64,000 nucleotides of DNA from Pseudooceanicola sp050897975. Its GTDB lineage: Bacteria > Pseudomonadota > Alphaproteobacteria > Rhodobacterales > Rhodobacteraceae. The notes below the pieces were generated by a model, which was not told the origin of the DNA, searched no databases, and worked only from the letters and a program-made list of their open reading frames with translations. Of the stretch, positions 7,811 through 15,871 are shown piece by piece. Numbering within the stretch: the stretch's first letter is position 1; each line of letters opens with the position of its first letter. Location: assembly GCF_050897975.1 (NCBI RefSeq), contig NZ_JBPAXY010000007.1, positions 62,001 to 126,000 of the forward strand, written 5' to 3'. Both the position numbers and the translations under genes were made by a program.

Positions 7811-9385
7811 TTAGTAGCCGATGGCGCAGCCGTCCTTGCGGGGGTCAGAGCCACCTTCTAGAACGCCGCTGTCGTGGATGCGGATCGCCTGGGCGCCGCC
7901 GATCGGCGTGTCGGGGATGGTGACCCTGTGGCCCTTGGCCTCCAGCGCGGCGGCGACCTCGGGGGCGTAGCCGCGTTCCAGTTGCAGCGCGCCACCTTCG
8001 GGGAAGGCGCGGGGGGCGTCGATGGCTGCCTGGGGCGACAGGCCGTAGTCGCGCAGGTTGGTGACGAATCGGGCGTGGCCCGCCGCCTGGTACTGGCCGC
8101 CCATGACCCCGAAGGGCAGGTTCGGGGTGCCGTTCTCGGCCAGCATTCCGGGGATGATCGTGTGCATCGGCCGCTTGCCCGGGGCCAGTTCGTTGCCGTG
8201 CCCCTCGGTCAGGGTGAAGCCCATGCCGCGGTTGTGCAGGACCAGGCCGAATTTCTCGGTGCCCAGGCCAGAGCCGAAGGCGTGGAAGACCGAATAGATC
8301 AGCGAAACCGCCATGCGGTCGCGGTCGACCACGGTGATATAGACCGTGTCGCGATGCGGGGTGCCGTCGAAGGCGGCGCCCTCGGGCTGGGCGCGGGCCG
8401 GGTCGATGCGGGCGGCAAGCTCGGCGGCCAGCGCAGGGTCGAGCATCCGGTCGCCTTCGGCCTGGGCCGCATCGGCGATGAAACGGTTGCGGGCCGCATA
8501 GGCCAGCTTGGCCGCCTCGGCCTCCAGGTGGGCGCGTTCGGCGCCGAAGGGATCCAGGGCGCTCAGGTCGAAATGGCTCAGGATGTTCAGCATCAGGATC
8601 GCCGTGGCGCCCTGGCCGTTCGGCGGATGCTCGTGCAGGGTCGCGCCCTTGTAGGCGCCCGAGATCGGGTCGGTCTGCATCCCCTTCTGGGCGGCGAAAT
8701 CCGCGGCTTCATGGGCGCCGCCGCCCTGGCGCAGGGCCGCCAGCATGTCCTCGGCCACCTCGCCCTCGTAGAAGGCGCGGGCGCCGTCACGGGCGATGCG
8801 GCGCAGCACCTCGGCCTGGCCGGGCAGGGCGAAGCGCGCGCCCTCTTTCGGCGGCTGGCCCGTGGGCATCAGGTGGCGCGCGGCGGTGGCGTCCAGCCGG
8901 GAGGCGGAGGTGGCGAAGTCGAAGGCGACGCGAGCGTGGACGGGCACGCCGGTCTCGAACAGCTGGATCGCGGGGGCCAGGCTGTCGGCCAGGCCCAGCT
9001 TGCCCCAGAGGGCCGACATCTCTTCAAAGGCGGCCACGGCGCCGGGCACGGTGACCGAGCGGGCGTCGCGGTCGGGCATCTGGCTCAGCCCTTCGGCGCG
9101 CAGCGCGGCGGCCGAGGCCCCGGCGGGCGCCCGGCCCGAGCCGTTGTAGGACAGAACCTGATCCTGGCCCGCGGGTTTCACCAGGGCAAAGCAATCGCCC
9201 GCCAGGCCGCACATGGCGGGTTCGCAGACCCCCAGGGCCACGGCGCCGGCGATGGCGGCGTCCATGGCATTGCCGCCGGCCTTCAGGATGTCCAGCGCGG
9301 CATTGGCAGCCGTGGGGTGGGATGTGGCGCAAAGGCCGTTGTCGGCCCAGACGGCCGAGCGGCCGGGCAGGTGCAGATCGCGCAT
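7811..9385 (-). CDS. gamma-glutamyltransferase family protein
   Basis: An Ntn-hydrolase of 524 residues, related to gamma-glutamyltranspeptidases and acylases. N-terminal family signatures are ATSHPTAANAALDILKAGGN and AMDAAIAGAVALGVCEP. The autocleavage site region is HRDTVYITVVDRDRMAVS: the Thr in DTVYITVVD aligns with the nucleophile, although the usual following Thr-His is replaced by Val-Tyr, a variant common in soluble homologues. I place the start at 9385, where the minus strand has AGAGGAGG upstream; no signal peptide follows, so the protein is probably cytoplasmic. Reading on to 9640 would add a poorly coding leader. Confidence 0.88.
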   Translation of the reverse strand: MRDLHLPGRSAVWADNGLCATSHPTAANAALDILKAGGNAMDAAIAGAVALGVCEPAMCGLAGDCFALVKPAGQDQVLSYNGSGRAPAGASAAALRAEGLSQMPDRDARSVTVPGAVAAFEEMSALWGKLGLADSLAPAIQLFETGVPVHARVAFDFATSASRLDATAARHLMPTGQPPKEGARFALPGQAEVLRRIARDGARAFYEGEVAEDMLAALRQGGGAHEAADFAAQKGMQTDPISGAYKGATLHEHPPNGQGATAILMLNILSHFDLSALDPFGAERAHLEAEAAKLAYAARNRFIADAAQAEGDRMLDPALAAELAARIDPARAQPEGAAFDGTPHRDTVYITVVDRDRMAVSLIYSVFHAFGSGLGTEKFGLVLHNRGMGFTLTEGHGNELAPGKRPMHTIIPGMLAENGTPNLPFGVMGGQYQAAGHARFVTNLRDYGLSPQAAIDAPRAFPEGGALQLERGYAPEVAAALEAKGHRVTIPDTPIGGAQAIRIHDSGVLEGGSDPRKDGCAIGY

Positions 9386-9861
9386 GGTTCCTCCTCTTCT
9401 GAGGGGGCGATGCTGCGAGGGGGCGGGCCCGGGGTCAAGGGCAAAGCGGCGCAGGGGCGCGCGGCCCGTGGGGGCGGCGGTCGGCGGCGGATGTGTTGGG
9501 GAAGGGGGGTAGACCTCGACGCCACGCACTGGGTGGGGGCTGTAACACGCGGCGCCGAGGGAAGCCAGTGCAGCTACAGGTAGAGTGATGGGCGCGGGTC
9601 GTGGCCCCAATGGGATTGGGATAGGGCGATTTCGGGGCAAATTCGCCGATTGTGGCGAAAATCGTCCCTTGCGGTGATCGGCGTGGCGAGAGGGCGGAAT
9701 TCACCCTGCGCGGGCCACAATTCGGGGCCATTTGCGCCGCTTTGGGCGGGGTCGGCAGGGCGGTGAGACTCGGGGCGGCCTGGGGGCGGGGCGCAGGGCG
9801 TGCGGCTTTGGCGCGGCGGAACGCGCAAGGTGCGCGGCTGCCAAGGCCTGGTCTCGGCCCC
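9386..9861. other. 476-bp intergenic region without a recognisable gene
   Basis: Upstream DNA of the gamma-glutamyltransferase gene. I see a small palindrome TTCGCC-N6-GGCGAA (9642-9659) and two imperfect direct repeats beginning TTCGGGGC at 9631 and 9721. No tRNA, riboswitch or credible small ORF was found. Confidence 0.4.
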
Positions 9862-10386
9862 CTACAACGTGGGTTCAGAGCTGCCGACGCGCATTCGGAA
9901 GGTCAGCTCGTTCACGTCGCCCTTGCGGGCGTAGTGCACATCGCGGGACAGGTCCCGGATCAGGAACCAGCCGAACCCCCCCTCGGGCATCGCCTCCAGC
10001 GTTTCGGGCAGGGGGGCGGGCTGGCCCATGGGGGCCGCGCCATCGGGCATCGGGCGCCCCTCGTCGCGGATGCGGAAATGCAGCCCGTCGGCCTCGGCCC
10101 GGCAGTCCAGGCTGATCCAGCCGCGATCCTCGGCGCCATAGGCGTGTTCGGCGACATTGTTCAGCGCCTCGGCCAGGACCAGTTCGACCGTGCCGCGTTC
10201 CTCGATGTCCAGCTCGGGCAGGGCGGCGACCACGCTTTGCAACGCATGGCGCACCGACAGGGGCGAGCTGGGAAAGGTCAGGTGCAGGGCGCTGTCCTCG
10301 GGGTCGGAACCGGGGTCGGGGCTGGGGGCCAGGGCCGAGGGGGCGGGATCGTCCCGCCCCGAGGCGCCCGCGGGGTCAGCGCGCAT
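9862..10386 (-). CDS. RsbW-type anti-sigma factor / serine kinase (HATPase)
   Basis: A 174-residue GHKL ATPase. The first 35 residues are Pro/Asp-rich and probably disordered. The N box is LAEALNNVAEHAYG near 70-83, the G1 box IRDEGRPMP near 107-115 and the G2 box GGFGWFLIRDL near 140-150. Such proteins bind a sigma factor or other partner and phosphorylate a STAS antagonist. The gene overlaps the 3' end of the STAS gene by 11 bp, so they are translated together. No PP2C phosphatase or sigma factor is nearby. Confidence 0.85.
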   Translation of the reverse strand: MRADPAGASGRDDPAPSALAPSPDPGSDPEDSALHLTFPSSPLSVRHALQSVVAALPELDIEERGTVELVLAEALNNVAEHAYGAEDRGWISLDCRAEADGLHFRIRDEGRPMPDGAAPMGQPAPLPETLEAMPEGGFGWFLIRDLSRDVHYARKGDVNELTFRMRVGSSEPTL

Positions 10387-10714
10387 GGCTGGCCACCGCC
10401 GCGCTGATGTCGCTGTGGATGGGAAAGACCGTGTCCATCCGGGTCAGCCGGAACACCTTGTCGACATTGGTGTTCAACGCGGCCAGTTCCAGCTGCTGAC
10501 CGGGTTGCAACTGCTTCATCGAGGCGACGATGGCGCCCAGCCCGCTGGAATCGATGAAATCCACCTGGGTCAGGTCCAGGATGACGCGCCCGTCCAGCCC
10601 CTCTGTCGCCTGCTGCATCAGGTCCTTGAACCGGATCGCCACGGCGGCGTCGATCCGCGCCGCCTCGACGGTGATGATCGTGGCGCCGTCACTGGCGCTA
10701 AGGGTGAACTCCAT
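10376..10714 (-). CDS. STAS-domain anti-sigma factor antagonist (RsbV-like)
   Basis: A 112-residue single STAS domain. VDFIDSSGLGAIVASM near 60-75 contains the serine normally phosphorylated by an RsbW-type kinase, and RMDTVFPIH follows near the C-terminus. It is the first gene of a two-gene minus-strand operon with the kinase. The 91-bp gap upstream (10715-10805) is shared with the divergent thiolase gene and must hold both promoters. Confidence 0.88.
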   Translation of the reverse strand: MEFTLSASDGATIITVEAARIDAAVAIRFKDLMQQATEGLDGRVILDLTQVDFIDSSGLGAIVASMKQLQPGQQLELAALNTNVDKVFRLTRMDTVFPIHSDISAAVASHAR

Positions 10715-10805
10715 TCCCGGACCTCCCTGGCAACTGGACCTGTGGAAACGCTAGACGGCATTCCTTACCATTCGGTATGCACGGGCCAGCAGAGGGAGGG
10801 GTTTC

Positions 10806-11978
10806 ATGCAAGAGGTGATTATCGCGGGCGCGGCGCGCACGGCCATGGGCGGGTTCCAGGGGGCCTTCGCGCCGCTGACGGCGGCGGATCTGGGCGGGGC
10901 GGCCCTGCGCGCGGCCCTGGCCCAGGCGGGGGTCGCGACGGTGGACGAGCTGTTGATGGGCTGCGTCCTGCCCGCCGGTCAGGGCCAGGCCCCGGCGCGC
11001 CAGGCGGGTTTCGCCGCCGGTCTGGGGCAAGAGGTGCCCGCCACGACGCTGAACAAGATGTGCGGTTCGGGGATGAAGGCGGCGATGGTGGCCTTCGACC
11101 AGATCGCCCTGGGCCATGCCGCCGTCATGGGCGCGGGGGGCATGGAAAGCATGACCAATGCCCCCTACCTGCTGCCCGCCATGCGCGGCGGCGCCCGCCT
11201 GGGCCATGGCCGGACGGTGGATCACATGTTCCTCGACGGGCTGGAAGACGCCTATGACAAGGGTCGCCTGATGGGCACCTTCGCCGAGGATTGCGCCGGG
11301 GCCTTCGCCTTCAGCCGCGAGGCCCAGGATGCCTACGCGCTGGCCTCGCTGGAACGCGCCCTGGCGGCGCAAAGCGCGGGGGCCTTTGCGGCCGAGATCA
11401 TCCCGGTCGAGGTCACAACCCGCAAGGGCGCCGTCACCGTGGCGGCGGATGAACAGCCGGGGTTGGCCCGGCCCGAGAAGATCCCGCAGCTGAAACCGGC
11501 CTTCCGCGAGGGCGGCACGGTGACGGCGGCCAATTCCTCGTCGATCTCCGACGGGGCGGCGGCGCTGGTACTGGCCTCGCGCGCCACGGCCAAGGCGCGG
11601 GGCCTGCCCATGCGGGCCCAGGTGATGGGTCATGCCAGCCATGCCCAGGCCCCGGCCGATTTCCCCACGGCCCCGGTGCCCGCCGCGCGCAAGCTGCTGA
11701 AGAAGCTCGGCTGGGCGGTCGAAGACGTCGACCTGTGGGAGGTGAACGAGGCCTTCGCCGTGGTCCCGATGGCCTTCATGGCCGAGATGGGGGTGCCCCA
11801 CGACCGGGTCAACGTCAACGGTGGTGCCTGTGCCCTGGGCCATCCGATCGGCGCCTCGGGCGCGCGCATCCTCGTCACCCTGCTGCATGCGCTGGAGGCG
11901 CGCGGGTTGAAACGCGGCATCGCCGCGATCTGCATCGGCGGCGGCGAGGGCACGGCGATTGCCATCGAACGCCCCTGA
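10806..11978 (+). CDS. acetyl-CoA C-acyltransferase (thiolase)
   Basis: A 390-residue thiolase that condenses or cleaves acyl-CoA. The acyl-binding cysteine is C86 in LNKMCGSGMKA. The catalytic His motif is GGACALGHPIGASGAR near 338-353, the second Cys lies in AAICIGGGEGTA near 370-381, and NEAFAVVP is present near 312-319. Length is standard. The sequence resembles biosynthetic/degradative acetyl-CoA acetyltransferases, but chain-length preference cannot be read. GGGAGGGG lies upstream of the ATG. No other beta-oxidation genes are beside it. Confidence 0.93.
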   Translation: MQEVIIAGAARTAMGGFQGAFAPLTAADLGGAALRAALAQAGVATVDELLMGCVLPAGQGQAPARQAGFAAGLGQEVPATTLNKMCGSGMKAAMVAFDQIALGHAAVMGAGGMESMTNAPYLLPAMRGGARLGHGRTVDHMFLDGLEDAYDKGRLMGTFAEDCAGAFAFSREAQDAYALASLERALAAQSAGAFAAEIIPVEVTTRKGAVTVAADEQPGLARPEKIPQLKPAFREGGTVTAANSSSISDGAAALVLASRATAKARGLPMRAQVMGHASHAQAPADFPTAPVPAARKLLKKLGWAVEDVDLWEVNEAFAVVPMAFMAEMGVPHDRVNVNGGACALGHPIGASGARILVTLLHALEARGLKRGIAAICIGGGEGTAIAIERP

Positions 11979-12020
11979 CGCGCCCCCGGGGGGATAGGGC
12001 ACAGGCCCTTTCCCTATTTT

Positions 12021-12087
12021 TTGGCCTGAAATATCCTCGGGGGTGAATTGCGGCCCCGGGCCGCAAGAGGGGGCAGACAGCCCCCTC
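12021..12087 (-). repeat. intergenic GC-rich repeat unit, inverted
   Basis: On the minus strand it reads AGGGGGCTGTCTGCCCCC, then a TTGCGGCCCGGGGCCGCAA stem, then CACCCCCGAGGATATTTCAGGCCAA. Same layout as the units at 7664 and 13910. It lies between the thiolase gene and the reductase gene, ending about 24 bp before the latter's ATG. Confidence 0.6.
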
Positions 12088-12110
12088 CGCCCCTCTCATC
12101 AAGGACCGAC

Positions 12111-12557
12111 ATGCCCGACTACGCCACCCTTGCCGCCACGCTCCGTTCCCTTACCCACGGCGAAACCGACGAGGTCGCCCTGATGGCCACCCTCGCCTGC
12201 GAGATCCACCACAGCGACGACCGCTTCGACTGGACCGGCTTCTACCGGGTGACGGAACCGGGGCTGCTGAAGATCGGCCCCTATCAGGGCGGCCATGGCT
12301 GCCTGCAAATCCCCTTCACGCGGGGCGTCTGCGGCGCCGCGGCCCGGACCGGCGAAACCCAGCTGGTGCCCGATGTGGAGGCCTTCCCCGGCCATATCGC
12401 CTGCGCCTCTTCGACCCGCTCTGAACTGGTGATCCCGGTGCGCGATGGCACAGGCGCGGTGATCGGCGTGCTGGACATCGACAGCGACCAGCCCGACGCC
12501 TTCACCGAGGAGGACGCAAAGGCCTTGACGGCGATCCTGGCCGAGACCTTCGGATGA
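12111..12557 (+). CDS. msrC: free methionine-(R)-sulfoxide reductase (GAF domain)
   Basis: A 148-residue single GAF domain enzyme that reduces free Met-R-sulfoxide with thioredoxin. The fRMsr cysteines are present: GGHGCLQIPFTRGVCGAAAR near 61-80, and the catalytic FPGHIACASSTRSELVIPV near 94-112. WTGFYRV is also typical. I start at the ATG at 12111 (MPDYATL); upstream codons lie in a repeat element. Its stop overlaps the start of the LysE gene by 4 bp. Confidence 0.88.
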   Translation: MPDYATLAATLRSLTHGETDEVALMATLACEIHHSDDRFDWTGFYRVTEPGLLKIGPYQGGHGCLQIPFTRGVCGAAARTGETQLVPDVEAFPGHIACASSTRSELVIPVRDGTGAVIGVLDIDSDQPDAFTEEDAKALTAILAETFG

Positions 12558-13174
12558 GCGTCGAGGGCTGGACCGTCTTCGCCCTGTTCTGGGGGATCTT
12601 TGTCACCACCCCGGGGCCGAATGCGGTGAACTGCATCCAGAACGGGATGACCCTGGGCTTTCCCCGCGCCCTTTGGGGGGTGGCGGGGATCCTGACCCAG
12701 GCGACGCTGTTCCTCTTTGCCTCGGCCGCCGGGATCACGGCGCTTATCGCCACCTCGCCCACCGGGTTCGCGGTGGCGAAATACGCCGGGGCCGCCTTCC
12801 TGATCTGGACGGGGATTCGCGGCTGGATGAACGCCCGCCGCCCCGTCACGGCCACGGACCGGCCTGGCCATTCGGTCTATATTCGTGCCTTCCTGATCGC
12901 CACGATCAACCCTAAGTCGGTGGCGGGCTACCTGGCCGCCTTCTCGCAATTCGTGCAGCCCGATGTGCCGATCTGGCGCCAGATGGGGGTGATCGTGCCG
13001 ACCGCGCTGACCCTGACAACGGCCAGCTACGTGACCTATACCGCCCTTGGCGTCTTCGTTGGCCGCGCCGCCCTGGGGGCGGTGTTCAACAGCTGGTTCC
13101 GGCGCGGCATGGCGGTCTGCTTCATCGTCTATGGGCTGCTTTTGGGGGCTGCCTCGCTGCCCGCGCGGAGCTGA
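12554..13174 (+). CDS. LysE/RhtB family amino-acid exporter
   Basis: A 206-residue inner-membrane protein with about six helices. The family N-terminal motif is TTPGPNAVNCIQNGMTLGFPRA-like (near 16-37), and a mid-protein AGAAFLIWTGIRGW segment lies near 77-90. Such proteins export amino acids or related metabolites. The ATG overlaps the reductase stop (ATGA), which implies translational coupling. No LysR-type regulator is adjacent. Confidence 0.88.
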   Translation: MSVEGWTVFALFWGIFVTTPGPNAVNCIQNGMTLGFPRALWGVAGILTQATLFLFASAAGITALIATSPTGFAVAKYAGAAFLIWTGIRGWMNARRPVTATDRPGHSVYIRAFLIATINPKSVAGYLAAFSQFVQPDVPIWRQMGVIVPTALTLTTASYVTYTALGVFVGRAALGAVFNSWFRRGMAVCFIVYGLLLGAASLPARS

Positions 13175-13246
13175 GGGGCGCTGTCAGGCGCCGGCCGGGG
13201 GCGGTCGAGGCTCGACGGGGCGCCCCGCGCAGGCTATCTGGCGCCC

Positions 13247-13894
13247 ATGTCCGACGTCTATACGCCCCCCGATACCCCCCTGTCGGTGATCCACGAGGAT
13301 CACGAACTGCTGATCGTCGACAAGCCCACGGGGCTTTTGTCGGTGCCGGGCCGGGGCGAACATCTGGCCGATTGCCTGCTGACCCGCGTGCAGGCTGCCT
13401 TTCCTACCGCGCTGCTGGTGCACCGGCTGGACCGGGACACCTCGGGCCTGATGGTCTTTGCCATGACGCCCCACGCGCAGCGCCACCTGGGCCTGCAATT
13501 CGAACACCGCCGGGTGAAGAAGACCTATGTGGCCCGGGTGCAGGGGCGGCTCGAGCCGAAGACGGGAACGGTGGATCTGCCGCTGATCGTCGACTGGCCG
13601 AACCGGCCCAAGCAGATGGTCGACCATGAGAATGGCAAGCCTGCGGTCACCGACTGGCGGGTGCTGAAGGCCTCTGATGCCGAAAGCCGGGTGCGTCTGT
13701 TTCCGCAGACCGGGCGGTCGCACCAGCTGCGCGTCCACATGCTGGCCCTTGGCCATCCGATCCTGGGCGATCCCTTCTATGCCGAGGGCGAGGCCCGCGA
13801 TCATCCCCGCCTGATGCTGCATTCCGAAGAGCTGCGCCTGCTGCACCCCGAGGGTGGCCAGGGGATGAAGTTCCGCGTCAAGGCGCCGTTCTGA
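13247..13894 (+). CDS. RluA family RNA pseudouridine synthase
   Basis: A 215-residue enzyme isomerising uridines in rRNA or tRNA. The catalytic Asp is D62 in VHRLDRDTSGLMVFA. Motif I is VIHEDHELLIVDKPTGLLSVPG near 14-35 and motif III TGRSHQLRVHMLALGHPILGD is near 150-170. There is no N-terminal S4 domain, so it resembles the short RluA group; the target base cannot be set from sequence. Confidence 0.92.
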   Translation: MSDVYTPPDTPLSVIHEDHELLIVDKPTGLLSVPGRGEHLADCLLTRVQAAFPTALLVHRLDRDTSGLMVFAMTPHAQRHLGLQFEHRRVKKTYVARVQGRLEPKTGTVDLPLIVDWPNRPKQMVDHENGKPAVTDWRVLKASDAESRVRLFPQTGRSHQLRVHMLALGHPILGDPFYAEGEARDHPRLMLHSEELRLLHPEGGQGMKFRVKAPF

Positions 13895-13909
13895 GGCTGT
13901 TGAGGGGGA

Positions 13910-13973
13910 GGGGGCTCTGCCCCCTCTTGAGCCTGTGGCTCAATTCACCTCCGGGATATTTATGGCCAAAAAA
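13910..13973 (+). repeat. intergenic GC-rich repeat unit
   Basis: AGGGGGCTCTGCCCCCT hairpin, then a TTGAGCCTGTGGCTCAA stem, then CACCTCCGGGATATTTATGGCC followed by an A run. It lies between the convergent pseudouridine synthase and kinase-like genes. Same architecture as 7664-7722. Confidence 0.65.
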
Positions 13974-14001
13974 TGGGGGAAGAGGGCGCCTTTGGGCGGG
14001 C

Positions 14002-15027
14002 TCAGCGCTTCAGGATGCGGTCGGTGAGGTTCTGGCGGTTGGCCATCAGGGCGTCGATCTCGGGCGAGAGCGCGGGGTCGCGCAGGCGCAGGGTCTCGAT
14101 CTCGTCCAGGCGGTTGGCGGCAATGAGCGACAGCAGGTCACCACGGATCTGGCCCGTTTCGTCGCGCGGCAGGCGGGCGACGGGCTGCACCTTTTCCGAC
14201 AGGGCCTCGGGCAGCAGGGCGCGCAGGGCGTCCTGGGGCATCTGCGTTTCCACGAAGGTGTAAAGGCCGGTGCCCCGCCCGGGCAGGGCATAGGTGGTGA
14301 CATGGTGGGCCGTCACCGGCTGGCCCTTCAGCCGGGCGGCGATCTTCGGCCCGTTGCGCTCGATCCGGTCCTCGGTGCCTTCGCCATCGGACCAGTCCAG
14401 AAGGTCGCGGGTGATCCAGTTGTAAAGCCGCTTGCCGGTCTTCATCCAGATCCGCGTGGGAAGGGCCTTGCGCGCCAGCATGGCGCGTTCGGCTGGGGTC
14501 AGCAGGTGGCGGGCATAGGCGCGTTTTTGCTTTAGCAGGTGGCGCAGATCCTCGCGCGCCATGGTGCGGAAGAGGGGGCCGCGAAAGCGGTGCACCGAGG
14601 CCAGCTGAAAGTCGATCACCGCCGCGCCGCCATCGGGGCGCATCAGCCAGTTCTGCGGCTTGGCGATGTCGTTATGGGTGACGCCCCGGCGGCGCATCTC
14701 GCGCAAGAGGCGCTTGGCATCGCGGTAGAAGGCGGCATCAGCGGGCCGCGCCAGTTGCAGCGGCGTGCCCTCGGACCAGCCGCGCAGGATGCCCTGGCGG
14801 TCGTAGCGGATCAGTTCGGGGCAGCCCTCGATCCCCTGCACGGCGCGCAAGCCCCGCACCTCGCGCCGGGCCAGCAGCCGGGCAATGGGGCGCGACCACA
14901 GGGGCAGCTCGTCCAGCTTGCGCAGGGCGACGCGGCGGTCGGGGGCGCCGTCCAGATGGCCCGAGACGGTTTCCGAGAAAGGGTCGCGCTTCAGCACGGT
15001 GACGGGGATGAAGACGGGATCGGTCAC
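14002..15027 (-). CDS. kinase-like protein with a C-terminal tail resembling an adenylating-enzyme subdomain
   Basis: A 341-residue protein. Residues 100-145 show a small-kinase catalytic pattern: GVTHNDIAKPQN (115-126; HND in place of HRD) and AVIDFQ (136-141; DFQ in place of DFG). The N-terminal lobe is short, with a possible lysine in VALRKLDEL. Residues 235-310 differ: YALPGRGTGLYTFVE, an alpha-helical stretch, then LPRDETGQIRGDLL (286-299), like the end of ANL acyl-CoA ligases where a GK motif holds the catalytic Lys; here that position is Gln293. The kinase fold is likely; the tail match is my reading by eye. Substrate unknown. Confidence 0.7.
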   Translation of the reverse strand: MTDPVFIPVTVLKRDPFSETVSGHLDGAPDRRVALRKLDELPLWSRPIARLLARREVRGLRAVQGIEGCPELIRYDRQGILRGWSEGTPLQLARPADAAFYRDAKRLLREMRRRGVTHNDIAKPQNWLMRPDGGAAVIDFQLASVHRFRGPLFRTMAREDLRHLLKQKRAYARHLLTPAERAMLARKALPTRIWMKTGKRLYNWITRDLLDWSDGEGTEDRIERNGPKIAARLKGQPVTAHHVTTYALPGRGTGLYTFVETQMPQDALRALLPEALSEKVQPVARLPRDETGQIRGDLLSLIAANRLDEIETLRLRDPALSPEIDALMANRQNLTDRILKR

Positions 15028-15177
15028 GGAACGGGTCTCTCGGGGTTGGGTCGGCGCTGCCGGATCCTGAGGCGTTGCCGCATCTAGCAGGCGGTCGGCC
15101 TCAGGGGCAAGCGCGGCGCGCCTTTCGCGCCCCGCCGCGCCGCGCTAGGGGAGGGGCAGCAACCACAGGAGGGCCCC

Positions 15178-15573
15178 ATGGCCAAGATGATCCATTCCAT
15201 GATCCGGGTGCTGGAGGAGGCACGCTCTGTCGCCTTCTACGAGACCGCCTTCGGGCTGTCCGTGGCGCAGAAGCTGGATTTCGAGAGCTTCGCCCTGATC
15301 TACATGTCCAATGCCGAAACCGGGTTCGAGCTGGAGCTGACGCTGAACAAGGACCGGACCGAGCCCTACGATCTGGGCGACGGCTACGGCCACCTGGCGG
15401 TGACGGTCGAGGATGTCGAGGCGGAACACGCGCGGCTGACCGCGGCAGGCCTTTCCCCGCGTAAGATCGTCGAGTTCGCCCCCGACGGCCAGTTCATCGC
15501 CAAGTTCTTCTTCATCGCGGATCCCGACGGCTACGAGATCGAGGTGCTGGAGCGCGGCGGGCGGTTCCTGTAA
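15178..15573 (+). CDS. lactoylglutathione lyase / VOC family (glyoxalase I-like)
   Basis: A 131-residue vicinal-oxygen-chelate protein with two beta-alpha-beta-beta-beta modules. Metal-ligand positions typical of glyoxalase I are visible: H6 in MIHSMIRV, a Glu in ETGFELELT, H in GYGHLAVTV and the final Glu in DPDGYEIEVLE. FYETAFGL is the usual module start. It probably converts the methylglyoxal-glutathione adduct to lactoylglutathione. AGGAGGGCCCC lies just before the ATG. The GC-rich gap upstream is shared with the divergent kinase-like gene. Confidence 0.85.
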   Translation: MAKMIHSMIRVLEEARSVAFYETAFGLSVAQKLDFESFALIYMSNAETGFELELTLNKDRTEPYDLGDGYGHLAVTVEDVEAEHARLTAAGLSPRKIVEFAPDGQFIAKFFFIADPDGYEIEVLERGGRFL

Positions 15574-15606
15574 GGGGACCGGCCTGCGGCCGGTTGCCTC
15601 CGGCGG

Positions 15607-15748
15607 GAGTATTTCTGGCCCAGTGAAAGAGCGGGGGCGGTGCCCGGTAAGGCGGCCTCCTTCTGCATTTCGCGCGTGCCACGCGCAGGGCCAGAGGGCG
15701 GTCGCCTCCTGGGCGCCCGGCAGCTCTTTCACTGGGCCGAAAATACTC
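15607..15748 (-). repeat. 142-bp inverted-repeat element, copy A
   Basis: 26-bp arms at 15607-15632 and 15723-15748 match as inverted repeats at 24 of 26 positions (GAGTATTT...GTGAAAGAGC). The 90-bp interior is related to, but diverged from, that of copy C at 32659-32800. Flanking hairpins (15578-15594 on the left; G-rich DNA 15749-15800 on the right) belong to the same wider repeat family. Confidence 0.75.
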
Positions 15749-15817
15749 GCGGGGGGAGTCGCGCGGCACGCGCGGCGGGGGGCAAGGCCCCCCTCTCCCC
15801 TTCGGGCCGGGTGCGAC

Positions 15818-15847
15818 GTAAAAGGGGAGGCGGCAGGCCTCCCCTTT
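15818..15847 (-). terminator. intrinsic terminator of the aldehyde dehydrogenase gene
   Basis: Perfect 10-bp stem AAAGGGGAGG (15821-15830) with CCTCCCCTTT (15838-15847). On the minus strand the stem is followed by TTTTAC. It lies about 25 bp past the minus-strand aldehyde dehydrogenase stop. Confidence 0.75.
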
Positions 15848-15871
15848 CTCGTTTCAATGATCGCCTTTGGC

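Noticed and set aside
9520..9600. Possible cobalamin-type riboswitch near GGGAAGCCAGTGC
   Set aside because: The neighbouring conserved boxes and the B12-box are missing and the downstream gene is not cobalamin-related.
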